Positions 25,718-34,759 of a DNA stretch of 64,000 bases are shown piece after piece. The stretch lies in contig NZ_BCQQ01000012.1 of the NCBI RefSeq assembly GCF_001552155.1, forward strand, positions 1 to 64,000. The letters run 5' to 3'. The notes under the pieces are model-generated. The model was not told where the DNA came from. It made no database searches and saw only the letters and a program-made list of their open reading frames with translations. This DNA is from Actinomadura formosensis NBRC 14204 (GTDB lineage Bacteria; Actinomycetota; Actinomycetes; Streptosporangiales; Streptosporangiaceae). Numbering within the stretch: position 1 is the stretch's first letter; every line of letters begins with the position of its first letter. Both the position numbers and the translations under genes were made by a program.

Positions 25718-27703
25718 GTGTCCACCGTGCCCGAACTGCGCATCACCCTCGACGGCGGCGAGCGGGCGCTGCCGGCGGGCACCACCGCGGGCGAGGCGCT
25801 GGGCGCCGACGGCCGCACCGTCATCGCCGCCCGCGTCAACGGCGAGCTGCGCGACCTCGCCGCCGAGCTGGGCGACGGCGACGCCGTCGAGCCGGTCGAG
25901 ATCGGCTCCGACGACGGCCGGGCGATCATGCGGCACTCCGCCGCGCACGTCATGGCGCAGGCCGTCCAGGAACTGTTCCCCGAGGCCAAGCTCGGCATCG
26001 GGCCGCCGGTCGAGAACGGCTTCTACTACGACTTCGACGTCGCCGAGCCGTTCACCCCCGACGACCTCAAGCGCATCGAGAAGCGGATGCGCGAGATCGT
26101 CAAGCAGGGCCAGCGGTTCTCCCGGCGTCCGGTGTCCGACGACGGCGCGCGCACCGAGCTGGCCGCCGAGCCGTACAAGCTGGAGCTGATCGGCCTGAAG
26201 GGCTCCGGCCCGGTCGAGGACGCCGCCGACGGCGCGAACGTCGAGGTGGGCGGCGGCGAGCTGACCATCTACGACAACCTCGACGCCAAGTCCGGCGAGC
26301 TGCGCTGGAAGGACCTGTGCCGCGGCCCGCACCTGCCGTCCACCCGCGTCATCCCCGCGTTCAAGCTGATGCGCTCCGGCGGCGCCTACTGGCGCGGCAG
26401 CGAGAAGAACCCGCAGCTCCAGCGGATCTACGGCACCGCGTGGGAGTCCCGCGACAAGCAGGACGAGTACCTGAAGTTCCTGGAGGAGGCCGAGAAGCGC
26501 GACCACCGCAAGCTCGGCGCCGAACTCGACCTGTTCTCCTTCCCGCCGGAACTGGGCTCCGGCCTGCCGATCTTCCATCCCAAGGGCGGAATCATCCGCA
26601 AGGAGATGGAGGACTACATGCGCCGCCGCCAGCAGGAGGCGGGCTACGAGTTCGTCAACACCCCGCACATCACCAAGTCGTCGCTGTTCGAGACCTCCGG
26701 TCACCTGCCCTACTACGGCGACGACATGTTCCCGGCGTTCGAGGTGGACGACGTCGAGTACCGGGTCAAGCCGATGAACTGCCCGATGCACAACCTGATC
26801 TTCCGGGCGCGCGGCCGGTCCTACCGCGAGCTGCCGCTGCGGCTCTGCGAGTTCGGCTCGGTCTACCGGTACGAGAAGTCGGGCGTGGTGCACGGGCTCA
26901 CCCGCGTGCGCGGCATGACCCAGGACGACTCGCACATCTACACCACCAAGGAGCAGATGGGCGAGGAGATCAAGTCGCTGCTGAACTTCGTGCTCAGCGT
27001 GCTGCGCGACTTCGGGCTCTCGGAGTTCTACCTGGAGCTGTCCACCCGCGACGACTCCGGCAAGTTCATCGGCGACCCGGCCGACTGGGCGGAGGCGACC
27101 GAGGCGCTGCGCCAGGCGGCGCAGGAGTCCGGGCTGGAGCTCGTGGACGACCCGGGCGGCGCCGCGTTCTACGGCCCGAAGATCTCCGTCCAGGCCCGGG
27201 ACGCGATCGGCCGCACCTGGCAGCTGTCCACCATCCAGCTCGACTTCAACCAGCCCAAGCGGTTCGGCCTGGAGTACCAGGCCGCCGACGGCACCCGGCA
27301 GACCCCCGCGATGATCCACCGCGCGCTGTTCGGGTCGGTCGAGCGGTTCCTCGGCGTGCTGGTCGAGCACTACGCGGGCGCCATGCCGCCGTGGCTGTCG
27401 CCGGTGCAGGCGGTCGGCATCCCGATCGGCGACGCCCACGTCCCGCACCTGGAGAAGGTCGCGGCGCGGCTGCGCGAACGCGGTGTCCGCGTCGAGGTCG
27501 ACACCTCCTCCGACCGGATGCAGAAGAAGATCCGCAACGCGCAGAAGCAGAAGATCCCCTACATGCTGCTGGCGGGCGACGACGACGTGGCCAAGGACGC
27601 CGTGTCGTTCCGGTACCGCAGCGGTGAGCAGAAGAACGCGGTCCCGATCGCCGAGGCGGTCGACGAGATCGTCAAGGCGATCGAGGCGCGCATCCAGATC
27701 TGA
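25718..27703 (+). CDS. thrS: Threonyl-tRNA synthetase
   Basis: A 661-residue class II synthetase charging tRNA-Thr. The TGS domain (about 1-65) is followed by the editing domain starting [11 protein letters not shown] and carrying [11 protein letters not shown]. The catalytic core shows motif 2 ([15 protein letters not shown]), zinc-site MNCPMHN and [14 protein letters not shown], with motif 3 ending in [13 protein letters not shown]. The anticodon-binding domain is at the C-terminus. GTG 25718 with GAGGAGTACCC is preferred because the TGS domain starts there. An in-frame ATG at 25634 with its own GAGAGGAG would add 28 residues and cannot be excluded. Expression is probably controlled by the upstream attenuator. 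Confidence 0.97.
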   Translation: MSTVPELRITLDGGERALPAGTTAGEALGADGRTVIAARVNGELRDLAAELGDGDAVEPVEIGSDDGRAIMRHSAAHVMAQAVQELFPEAKLGIGPPVENGFYYDFDVAEPFTPDDLKRIEKRMREIVKQGQRFSRRPVSDDGARTELAAEPYKLELIGLKGSGPVEDAADGANVEVGGGELTIYDNLDAKSGELRWKDLCRGPHLPSTRVIPAFKLMRSGGAYWRGSEKNPQLQRIYGTAWESRDKQDEYLKFLEEAEKRDHRKLGAELDLFSFPPELGSGLPIFHPKGGIIRKEMEDYMRRRQQEAGYEFVNTPHITKSSLFETSGHLPYYGDDMFPAFEVDDVEYRVKPMNCPMHNLIFRARGRSYRELPLRLCEFGSVYRYEKSGVVHGLTRVRGMTQDDSHIYTTKEQMGEEIKSLLNFVLSVLRDFGLSEFYLELSTRDDSGKFIGDPADWAEATEALRQAAQESGLELVDDPGGAAFYGPKISVQARDAIGRTWQLSTIQLDFNQPKRFGLEYQAADGTRQTPAMIHRALFGSVERFLGVLVEHYAGAMPPWLSPVQAVGIPIGDAHVPHLEKVAARLRERGVRVEVDTSSDRMQKKIRNAQKQKIPYMLLAGDDDVAKDAVSFRYRSGEQKNAVPIAEAVDEIVKAIEARIQI

Positions 27704-27732
27704 CGGTGGGGCCACGACGGGGAGCCAGCGGG

Positions 27733-28329
27733 ATGAAGCCCAGGAGGCCGGCGCGGCGGACCCGGCGCGCCGGGCTCTGGGGCCGGATCGCCGGCTACGG
27801 CGGCACCCTGCTGCTCGTGACGGCCGCCGTGATCGTGCTCCTGATGCCGCTGATGGACGACGGCAAGGACGGCGCGGCCGGGTCGGCTGACCCGGCCGCG
27901 CCGTCGCCCGGGCGGGAAGGGGCCGGCCCGCCGGCGACGTCGACCAACCCGGTGCCGCGGCAGAACGAGAGCGGCCGGCCGTATCCGGGCGGGCAGGACG
28001 GCGGCGGGTCCGGCGGGCAGGGCGGCGGGCCCGACATCCCGCAGCAGAACGGCGGCGGGTCCCTCGGCCGGTGCCCGGACGGCTCGGCGCTCTACCGCGC
28101 CACGGCCACCGGCGTGGACGTCCTCGTCACCGTCTCCGGCAGCGGCCTGATCCGGGCGGAACTCGTCCTGCAGGGGCGGGCCCCGCGCTCGCAGCAGGCG
28201 TCCGCGAAGGCGGGCAGGCCGCACACCTTCCACTTCACCGGCATCGCGCCGAACCTGGTCGAACGCGTCAAGGTCACCACGGTGTCCGTCGGCGGCGGCA
28301 TGCAGAGCTGCTATGCGCGCGCCGTCTGA
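27733..28329 (+). CDS. Uncharacterised single-pass membrane protein with Gly/Pro-rich linker
   Basis: A 198-residue protein. A basic N-terminus is followed by one membrane segment (GTLLLVTAAVIVLLMPLM, about residues 25-42). A disordered Gly/Pro/Gln-rich linker (about 45-110) leads to a small extracytoplasmic domain of ~85 residues with two Cys (RCPDGSALYR and MQSCYARAV) that could form a disulphide. I do not recognise the family. The ATG at 27733 is chosen because GGGGAG lies 8 nt before it; GTG 27706 is the alternative. It follows thrS by 29 bp on the same strand. Its 3' end overlaps the convergent Asp23 gene by 19 bp. Confidence 0.75.
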   Translation: MKPRRPARRTRRAGLWGRIAGYGGTLLLVTAAVIVLLMPLMDDGKDGAAGSADPAAPSPGREGAGPPATSTNPVPRQNESGRPYPGGQDGGGSGGQGGGPDIPQQNGGGSLGRCPDGSALYRATATGVDVLVTVSGSGLIRAELVLQGRAPRSQQASAKAGRPHTFHFTGIAPNLVERVKVTTVSVGGGMQSCYARAV

Positions 28330-28841
28330 TCCGCCCCGCCGCGGGGCCGGGGCGGCGCGGCGGCCATGCGGACGTCCTCGACGGACACGTTGACCGCCGC
28401 GACCCGCATCCCCAGCATCAGTCCCGCGACCCGCGCGACGTTCCCCTTCACCACCTGGGCGACGTCCCTGATGACGCTGCCGTACTCGACCGCGATGGCG
28501 ACGTCGACCGTGACCTCGTCCTCGCCCACGACGACGCGCGCGCCCGCCGGGGCCAGGGCGGCGACCCCGGTCACCTCCTGCGCGGCCAGCGCGGCGATCT
28601 TCTCGATCACCGCGTCCTCGATCGTGACGCGGCCCTCCACCACCACGGTGACGTCGCCGGGCGAGCCGTGCAGCGTCATCGGGACCGCGTTCGCCCCCGG
28701 CGACTGCACGTCCGGGCCCGGCGCGGGCGGCGCGGGAAGCGGCGTTCCCGGTTGGGGGACCGCCCCCGGGAAGAACGGCATGGATCTGGCCTCCGGCCCC
28801 GGCTCGCCGCCTCCGGTCTGCCGCCTGTCGAGCCCGGTCAT
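28311..28841 (-). CDS. Asp23/Gls24 family envelope stress protein
   Basis: A 176-residue protein. A proline-rich, probably disordered N-terminus (about 1-55) leads to an Asp23/Gls24 domain with VVVEGRVTIEDAVIEKIAAL, AAQEVTGVAAL, VDVAIAVEYGSVIRDVAQVV and VAAVNVSVEDV. In Gram-positive bacteria these proteins are membrane-associated and linked to cell-envelope stress; actinomycetes have several copies. The ATG at 28841 follows GGGGAGCGATC. No partner amaP-like genes adjoin it. The 19-bp tail overlap with the membrane protein gene is real in both frames. Confidence 0.88.
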   Translation of the reverse strand: MTGLDRRQTGGGEPGPEARSMPFFPGAVPQPGTPLPAPPAPGPDVQSPGANAVPMTLHGSPGDVTVVVEGRVTIEDAVIEKIAALAAQEVTGVAALAPAGARVVVGEDEVTVDVAIAVEYGSVIRDVAQVVKGNVARVAGLMLGMRVAAVNVSVEDVRMAAAPPRPRGGADQTARA

Positions 28842-29006
28842 GATCGCTCCCCACGGTTCGGTTGGATGACCATGGTGGCGGAGCGACCCCGCGCACGTCA
28901 CGCAAGAACGGCCCGCGGGCGCGTCCGGGGGGGCAGCCCGGCTACGGCCCCGGCCGCGCGTCTCTCTATGCTGCTGGTCAGGCCGTGAACAAAGGAGACC
29001 GCCGCC

Positions 29007-29630
29007 TTGACCGCAGAACCGGAGGAGTCCGTGATGCAGCAGGGGCGCGAGGACGCGCCCGGGGCGGGGGACGCGCACACGCCCCGCTTCGAGGAGGAAA
29101 GAGGCGGCGCGGGCGCGCCCGACAACTTCCAGCGGCTCTGGACCCCGCACCGGATGGCCTACATCAAGGGGGAGAACAAGCCGACGGGCGGCGGCGCCGG
29201 CGACGGCTGCCCGTTCTGCGAGATACCGAAGATGACCGACGAGGAGGGCCTCGTGGTGGCCCGCGGTGAGTCGGTGTTCACGGTGCTGAACCTCTACCCG
29301 TACAACTCCGGGCACCTGATGGTCGTCCCGTACCGGCACGTCGCCGACTACACCGACCTGGAGGAGCCGGAGTACGTGGAGCTGGCCACCTTCACCCAGC
29401 GGTCCCTCACCGCGCTGCGCAAGGCCAGCGGCGCGCAGGGCTTCAACGTCGGGATGAACCTCGGCCTCGTCGCCGGGGCGGGCATCGCGGCGCATCTGCA
29501 CCAGCACGTCGTCCCGCGCTGGGGCGGCGACACCAACTTCATGCCGGTCGTCGGGCGCACCCGGGTGCTGCCGCAGCTGCTGCGCGACACCCGCCGGCTG
29601 CTCGCCGACGCCTGGCCGCACGCCGGCTGA
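29007..29630 (+). CDS. HIT family nucleotide hydrolase/phosphorylase
   Basis: A 207-residue HIT protein. Zinc-type CPFCEIP (about residue 68), NLYPYNSGHLMVVPYRHV, and the catalytic triad HLHQHVVPRW at about 162-171. This is the actinobacterial class next to pgsA, whose mycobacterial homologue Rv2613c is an Ap4A phosphorylase. TTG 29007 is taken as start because AAAGGAGACC lies 9 nt before it; ATG 29034 is the alternative. The first ~45 residues are acidic and low-complexity. In related genomes it begins the PI/PIM lipid gene run; here that run is interrupted by two minus-strand genes. Confidence 0.9.
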   Translation: MTAEPEESVMQQGREDAPGAGDAHTPRFEEERGGAGAPDNFQRLWTPHRMAYIKGENKPTGGGAGDGCPFCEIPKMTDEEGLVVARGESVFTVLNLYPYNSGHLMVVPYRHVADYTDLEEPEYVELATFTQRSLTALRKASGAQGFNVGMNLGLVAGAGIAAHLHQHVVPRWGGDTNFMPVVGRTRVLPQLLRDTRRLLADAWPHAG

Positions 29631-29639
29631 CCCGGCCGG

Positions 29640-30509
29640 CTACCCGCGGCGCAGGGCGGGGCGGGCGCGGGCTCCGGGCGGCCTGGGCGGCGCCTGCGAG
29701 GCGTTCATCAGCTCCGACAGCGTGACGAACTCGAAGCCCTTGGCGCGCAGGCCGCGGATCATCGGGACTAAGTTGCGGAGCGCGACCAGCCGGTCGCGGT
29801 TGCCGGTGTCGTGGGCGAGGACGATCGCGCCGGGGCCGGTGTTGCCGACGATGTAGTCGACCAGCCGTGGCGGGTCGTCCTCGTAGGTCTTCTCCAGCAT
29901 CTTGATCGACCAGAGCGCGATGTCGTACCCGAACGCGCCCGCGGCGCTCAGCGTGGTCCCGCCCAGGTGGCCGAACGGGGGACGCAGGTAGCGGGGTTCC
30001 TTGCCGACGATCCGGTCGATGGCGGCGTGCGCCCGCCGCAGTTGCTCGACGGCCTTGTCGTGGGAGAGGCGGGAGAGGTCCCGGTGCTGCCAGGTGTGGT
30101 TGCCGGCCTCGTGCCGGTCCATCCGCCCGTGGACGAGGCGGGCGTGCTCGGCGAGCCGCTCGCCGACGAGGAAGAACGTGGCCTTGACCCGTTCGGCGTC
30201 CAGGACGTCGTGCACCATCGGCGTCCAGTTGGGCATCGGCCCGTCGTCGAAGGTGAGGGCGACGAGCTTCTGGGCGGTGTCGACGCCCCAGAGCACGTCC
30301 ACGTGACCGTTGCCGGGCCGCCACGGGCCCGCGACGGGCACCGCCATCGCCGATGGCGACGCAGGCGTGCCCTCCGGCCCGAGGAGGCCGTCGACCGCCT
30401 CGGCCCCGGCCACCAGTGCCACCGCTCCGGCGCCCGCGGCGCCGAACCCCTTCAGGAAGGCTCGGCGGCCGGGGTGCGCCGGGTTCTCGTGGTCCTCCGC
30501 GTTGTTCAT
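29640..30509 (-). CDS. Secreted polysaccharide deacetylase (NodB homology)
   Basis: A 289-residue exported carbohydrate esterase. A twin-arginine-like signal (GRRAFLKGFGAAGAGAVALV) starts the protein. The NodB domain shows LTFDDGPMPNW (catalytic Asp and metal Asp), HEAGNHTWQHRDLS (metal-binding His pair), RYLRPPFGH and IVLAHDTGNRDR. It should deacetylate peptidoglycan or another N-acetylated glycan outside the membrane. The signal's RR-x-FLK pattern suggests Tat export, unusual but known for actinobacterial deacetylases. No clear ribosome site precedes the ATG. It converges with the HIT gene, 9 bp apart. Confidence 0.9.
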   Translation of the reverse strand: MNNAEDHENPAHPGRRAFLKGFGAAGAGAVALVAGAEAVDGLLGPEGTPASPSAMAVPVAGPWRPGNGHVDVLWGVDTAQKLVALTFDDGPMPNWTPMVHDVLDAERVKATFFLVGERLAEHARLVHGRMDRHEAGNHTWQHRDLSRLSHDKAVEQLRRAHAAIDRIVGKEPRYLRPPFGHLGGTTLSAAGAFGYDIALWSIKMLEKTYEDDPPRLVDYIVGNTGPGAIVLAHDTGNRDRLVALRNLVPMIRGLRAKGFEFVTLSELMNASQAPPRPPGARARPALRRG

Positions 30510-30606
30510 TATGGGACCACGATGTCACCTGCGCCGCCGTGTGATCATCGGCCGCGCGGCCGAATCACAGATCACCCTGTGGGATGAGCCGGGGATCCCG
30601 GAGGGC

Positions 30607-30644
30607 GAGGGCGGGCGGGCCCGGCGCCGGCACCGCCCGCCCTC
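30607..30644 (-). terminator. Hairpin terminator after the EF-G-like gene
   Basis: GAGGGCGGGCGG and CCGCCCGCCCTC form a 12-bp perfect stem with a 14-nt loop just beyond the stop of the minus-strand EF-G-like gene. No T-run. Confidence 0.55.
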
Positions 30645-30652
30645 CGGTGCGG

Positions 30653-32818
30653 TCAGGCATCCCTGGACTCGGCGGCGACCTTGTCGGCCAGGTGCGCCGG
30701 CAGCGGCTCGTAGCGCAGGAACGTGCGGCTGAACGTGCCGGTGCCCTGCGACATCGACCGCAGATCCGTCGCGTACCGGACGATCTCCAACTGCGGCACC
30801 TCCGCCTTGATCATGGTACGGCCGCCGGGCACCGCCTGGGAGCCGAGCACCCGGCCGCGCCGCGAGGTGAGGTCGGACATGATCGGCCCCACGTACTCGT
30901 CGGCGATCAGCACGGCCACCTCGTCGACCGGTTCCAGCAGCAGGACCGGCACCTGGCCCGCCGCGTCCTTCAGCGCGAGCGCGCCGGCGGCCTGGAACGC
31001 CATGTCGGACGAGTCGACCGAGTGCGCCTTGCCGTCGTACAGGGTGACCTTGATGTCGACCAGCGGATATCCGGCGGACACTCCGCGCGCCATCTGCTGC
31101 CGGACGCCCTTCTCGACCGACGGGATGAACTGCCGTGGCACCACCCCGCCGACGATCTTGTCCACGAACTCGAAGCCCTCACCCGAGGGGAGCGGCTCCA
31201 CCTCGATGTGGCAGATGCCGTACTGGCCGTGCCCGCCGCTCTGCTTGACGTGCCGGCCGAGGCCGCCGGCCTTCCCGCCGAACGTCTCGCGCAGCGGGAC
31301 GCGCAGGTCGACCCGTTCGACCTCGACGCCGTAGCGGGTCTTCAGCCGGTCGATCAGCACGTCGGCGTGGGCCTCGCCCATGCACCACAGCACCAGCTGG
31401 CGCGTCTCGGCGTTGTTCTCCAGCCGCAGCGTCGGGTCCTCGGCGACGAGCCGGGCCAGCGACTGGCTGAGCTTGTCCTCGTCGGCCTTGGACCTCGCCC
31501 GGATCGCCACCGGCAGCAGCGGGTCCGGCATCGACCAGGGCGCCATCACCATCGGCGAGCCGGGGTCGGACAGCGTGTCGCCCGTCTCGGCGCGGCCGAG
31601 CCTCGCCACCGCGCAGATGTCGCCCGCCATGCAGGACGACACGACCCGCTGCGTCTTGCCCAGGGGGGAGGTGAGCGCGCCGACCCGCTCGTCGACGTCG
31701 TGGTCCTCGTGCCCGCGCTCGGCCATGCCGTGCCCGGACACGTGCACCGTGGTGTCCGGGCGCAGCGTCCCGGAGAACACCCGGACCAGCGAGATCCGCC
31801 CGACATAGGGGTCGGACGTGGTCTTGACGACCTCGGCCACCAGCGGGCCCTCGGGGTCGCAGGTCAGCTCCTTCGGGGGACCGCCCTTCACCGGCGTGAC
31901 CGGGGGAATGCCGTGTTCGAGGGGGGACGGGAACGCCTGGGTGATGACCTCCAGCAGCTCCGGCATGCCGATGACCGGGCCGGGGTGGTCGCCGTGCGGT
32001 ACCGATGTCGCGAGGACAGGGTGGAAGCTGCCGCGCGCGACCGCGGTCTCCAGGTCCTCGATGAGCGCCTTGACGTCGATGTCCTCACCGGACAGGTACC
32101 TGTCCATGAGGGTCTCGTCCTCGCTCTCCTGGATGATCCCCTCGATCAGCGACGCGCGCTGCTCGGCGATCTGCTCCAGGTACCGGGGGTCGGGGTCGCA
32201 TTCGGCGCGCCGGCCGGAGGAGTAGTCGATGCAGCGCTGCGACAGCAGCCCGATCAGGCCCTTCAGCCCGTCCTCGCCGGCGGCCGGGAAGTACAGCGGG
32301 GCGACGCCCTCGCCGAAGACCTCCTGGCAGGCCATGACCACGTCGTCGTAGTCGCCGCGCTGCTGGTCGATCTTGGTGATGACGACCGCGCGGGGCATCC
32401 GCACCGCCGCGCACTCCTCCCACAGCATGCGGGTGAGGCCGTCGATGCCGTCCACCGCCGAGATCACGAACAGCGCCGCGTCGGCGGCGCGGAGCCCGGC
32501 CCGCAGGTCGCCGACGAAGTCGGCGTAGCCGGGAGTGTCGATGAGATTGACCTTGACGTCCCCGTGCGTGAACGGTGCGAGCGCGAGGTTCACCGAGCGC
32601 TGCTGGCGCACCTCGACCTCGTCGAAGTCGCTGACCGTGGTGCCGTCCTCGACCCTGCCCGGCCGCTGCAGCGTGCCGGTCGCGGTGAGCAGCGCCTCGA
32701 CGAGCGTGGTCTTGCCGGCGCCCGAATGGCCGACCAGCGCGACATTGCGCACCTTGTCGCACCCGCCGGCCTCCGGTGCCCTGCCGGGGCCTCCCGGGTG
32801 GCCTCCCTTGTCCGCCAT
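30653..32818 (-). CDS. Elongation factor G-like GTPase (EF-G2 type)
   Basis: A 721-residue translational GTPase paralogue. G1 is ALVGHSGAGKTTL, G3 NLIDTPGYADFVGDL, and G4 ITKID in place of NKxD. Domains II to V follow, with QSGGHGQYG in domain IV and PQLEIVRYATDLRSMSQGTG at the end. The gap between G1 and G3 is short and the G1 loop carries SGAG in place of the canonical DAGK seen in EF-G. Such EF-G2 proteins are common beside EF-G in actinobacteria, and the Mycobacterium homologue lacks normal translocase activity; the role here is unknown. ATG 32818 follows GAGGAGGTAGGC. It is not near ribosomal protein genes. Confidence 0.9.
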   Translation of the reverse strand: MADKGGHPGGPGRAPEAGGCDKVRNVALVGHSGAGKTTLVEALLTATGTLQRPGRVEDGTTVSDFDEVEVRQQRSVNLALAPFTHGDVKVNLIDTPGYADFVGDLRAGLRAADAALFVISAVDGIDGLTRMLWEECAAVRMPRAVVITKIDQQRGDYDDVVMACQEVFGEGVAPLYFPAAGEDGLKGLIGLLSQRCIDYSSGRRAECDPDPRYLEQIAEQRASLIEGIIQESEDETLMDRYLSGEDIDVKALIEDLETAVARGSFHPVLATSVPHGDHPGPVIGMPELLEVITQAFPSPLEHGIPPVTPVKGGPPKELTCDPEGPLVAEVVKTTSDPYVGRISLVRVFSGTLRPDTTVHVSGHGMAERGHEDHDVDERVGALTSPLGKTQRVVSSCMAGDICAVARLGRAETGDTLSDPGSPMVMAPWSMPDPLLPVAIRARSKADEDKLSQSLARLVAEDPTLRLENNAETRQLVLWCMGEAHADVLIDRLKTRYGVEVERVDLRVPLRETFGGKAGGLGRHVKQSGGHGQYGICHIEVEPLPSGEGFEFVDKIVGGVVPRQFIPSVEKGVRQQMARGVSAGYPLVDIKVTLYDGKAHSVDSSDMAFQAAGALALKDAAGQVPVLLLEPVDEVAVLIADEYVGPIMSDLTSRRGRVLGSQAVPGGRTMIKAEVPQLEIVRYATDLRSMSQGTGTFSRTFLRYEPLPAHLADKVAAESRDA

Positions 32819-33148
32819 GCCTACCTCCTCGGACGGGTCTCCGCGCGGAGGCCCGCGTGCGGCTGAGGCCCGGCCCGGCGGGCCCGGCCCTGACGTCCGA
32901 GTGCGGCGTCCGACCTCGTCCATGCGTGCGTGACCGACGTCACACCCGTATCACCACCCTTTCCCGTGATGGCCGGGATCACAAGGGGTGAACGGCAATC
33001 AACCGTGGTCTGTCCGGGCCGTGGGACTCCCAAACCCCGCCCGGGGCACGTCTCCGCCGGGTCCGCACTACGATGGGCGCGCCGCGGCGGCCCGCCCGGT
33101 CACCGGCGAAAGGGGCCCCGCACCCGTAGACCACGAGAACGGACGGCG
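32819..33148. other. 330-bp divergent intergenic region upstream of the EF-G-like and phosphotransferase genes
   Basis: No gene, tRNA or terminator found. It contains GTGAC-cgac-GTCAC (32930-32943) and GTGAT-N7-ATCAC (32966-32982), two small dyads that may be regulatory. A -10-like TACGAT (33069-33074) could start the plus-strand lipid operon about 70 nt upstream of its first gene. Confidence 0.5.
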
Positions 33149-33823
33149 ATGCTCAACAGAATCAGGCCCGCGCTGGGGCGCGTCCTCACCCCCGTCGGAC
33201 AGGCGGTCGCGCGGACCGGGATCTCGCCCAACGCCATCACCGTCATCGGCACGGTGGGCGTCGCCGCGGGCGCGCTCGCCCTGTTCCCGCGCGGGGAGTT
33301 CTTCTGGGGGACGGTGGTCATCACCGCGTTCGTGCTGTTCGACATGCTGGACGGCGCGGTCGCCCGGGTCACCGGGAAGATCTCCAAGTTCGGCGCGTTC
33401 CTGGACTCCACCATGGACCGGGTCGCCGACGCCGCGATCTTCGCCGGGCTGATGATCGGTCTTTACCGGGACGGGCAGGAGCCGCTCGCCGCGGTCGCGC
33501 TGTACTGCCTCGTCTCCGGCGTCGTGGTGTCCTACGCCAAGGCCCGCGCCGAAGGGCTCGGCTATACCTGCAACGTGGGCATCGCCGAGCGCGCGGAGCG
33601 CCTCATCGTCGCCCTGGTCGCCGCCGGGCTCGACGGCCTCGGCGTCCCCTACATCCTGACCGTCGCCCTGTGGGCGCTCGCCGCGCTCAGCACGGTCACC
33701 GTCGGGCAGCGGTTCGCCGCGGTCTACGTCCAGGCCAAGGACGGCGCGGACCCCGCGACCGGGCACGGAACGCGGAGCAACGCCGGGAACGGGGCCCAGA
33801 GGACACCGGAGCCGCGATCGTGA
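33149..33823 (+). CDS. pgsA: CDP-alcohol phosphatidyltransferase, probable phosphatidylinositol phosphate synthase
   Basis: A 224-residue membrane enzyme with about six hydrophobic segments. The full CDP-alcohol phosphotransferase motif is present as FDMLDGAVARVTGKISKFGA followed by FLDSTMDRVAD (D-x2-DG-x2-AR-x8-G-x3-D-x3-D). Actinobacterial members next to PatA and PimA join CDP-diacylglycerol with inositol 3-phosphate to make phosphatidylinositol phosphate, the first step of PI and PIM synthesis. The order pgsA-patA-pimA is the same as in mycobacteria (Rv2612c-Rv2611c-Rv2610c). The stop overlaps the next start by 4 nt (GTGA). Confidence 0.92.
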   Translation: MLNRIRPALGRVLTPVGQAVARTGISPNAITVIGTVGVAAGALALFPRGEFFWGTVVITAFVLFDMLDGAVARVTGKISKFGAFLDSTMDRVADAAIFAGLMIGLYRDGQEPLAAVALYCLVSGVVVSYAKARAEGLGYTCNVGIAERAERLIVALVAAGLDGLGVPYILTVALWALAALSTVTVGQRFAAVYVQAKDGADPATGHGTRSNAGNGAQRTPEPRS

Positions 33824-34749
33824 CCACGCCGCGCCGCGGAGACGACGGCGCGTCCCTCCGCGATGAGGTGACCGGCGCCGTCTACGCCCTGGGCTGGACG
33901 GTCGTCCGCAAGATGCCGGAGAGCATGGCGCGGCTGGTCTTCGCCGCGCTCGCCGACCGCACCTGGCACCAGCACGGCCCCGGTGTGCGGCAGCTGGAGA
34001 AGAACCTGTGCCGCGTCCTCGGCAAGGACGCGGTCGACGACGAGGTCCGCATCCTCAGCAAGAAGGTGCTGCGCTCCTACCTGCGCTACTGGCTGGAGGT
34101 GTTCCGGCTGCCCGAGTACGACCGGGCGCGGATCCTCGGCCGGATGCGGATCACCGGCGAGAAGAAGATCTTCACCAACCTCGACTCCGGGCGCGGCGTC
34201 ATCCTCGCGCTGCCGCACATGGGCAACTATGAGCACGCCGGCGCATGGCTCGTGCACTGCGGCTACCCGTTCACCACCGTCGCCGAGCGGCTCAAGCCCG
34301 AGTCGCTGTTCGACCGGTTCGTCGAGTTCCGCGAGAGCCTCGGCATGGAGGTCCTCCCGCACCGCGGCGCCGCCGCGTACGGGCGGCTGGCCCAGCGGCT
34401 CCGCGCGGGACGGCCGGTGTGCCTGGTCGTCGACCGCGACCTGACCGAGAACGGTATCGACGTCGAGTTCTTCGGTTCCACCGCCCGGATGCCCGCGGTG
34501 TCCGCCGCGCTCGCGATCCAGACCGGCGCCGCCCTCATCCCCGTGACACTCTGGTACGAGGGGGAATACTGGGCGGCGCGCGTCCACGAGGAGATCCCGG
34601 TCCCGGACGAGGGCGGCAGACAGGAGAAGATCCAGGCCATGACCCAGGAGCTCGCGCGCGTCTTCGAGGCGGGCATCGCCGCGCACCCGGAGGACTGGCA
34701 CATGCTGCAGAAGGTCTGGGTGGACGACCTGGCCGGCGGCCGGGAATGA
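33820..34749 (+). CDS. patA: Phosphatidylinositol mannoside acyltransferase (LpxL/HtrB family)
   Basis: A 309-residue acyltransferase of the lysophospholipid acyltransferase group. HMGNYEHAGAW supplies the HX4E catalytic pair, and VDRDLTENGIDVEFFGSTA matches the downstream substrate-binding block. With PgsA and PimA adjacent in the mycobacterial order, it should acylate the mannose of PIM1/PIM2 on the inner face of the membrane. GTG 33820 overlaps the pgsA stop. The N-terminus (AVYALGWTVVRKMPESMARL) is the usual amphipathic membrane-associated helix. The pimA gene starts 10 bp after its stop. Confidence 0.92.
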   Translation: MTTPRRGDDGASLRDEVTGAVYALGWTVVRKMPESMARLVFAALADRTWHQHGPGVRQLEKNLCRVLGKDAVDDEVRILSKKVLRSYLRYWLEVFRLPEYDRARILGRMRITGEKKIFTNLDSGRGVILALPHMGNYEHAGAWLVHCGYPFTTVAERLKPESLFDRFVEFRESLGMEVLPHRGAAAYGRLAQRLRAGRPVCLVVDRDLTENGIDVEFFGSTARMPAVSAALAIQTGAALIPVTLWYEGEYWAARVHEEIPVPDEGGRQEKIQAMTQELARVFEAGIAAHPEDWHMLQKVWVDDLAGGRE

Positions 34750-34759
34750 GAGCCGGCCG

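Noticed and set aside
25718..27703. T-box riboswitch before thrS
   Set aside because: No T-box consensus or specifier-loop structure was found in the 340-nt upstream region; the Thr-codon leader explains the terminator better.
32966..32982. CRP-like site upstream of pgsA
   Set aside because: The spacing between GTGA and TCAC is 9 nt, not the 6 nt of CRP-family sites. It is kept only as an unassigned dyad.
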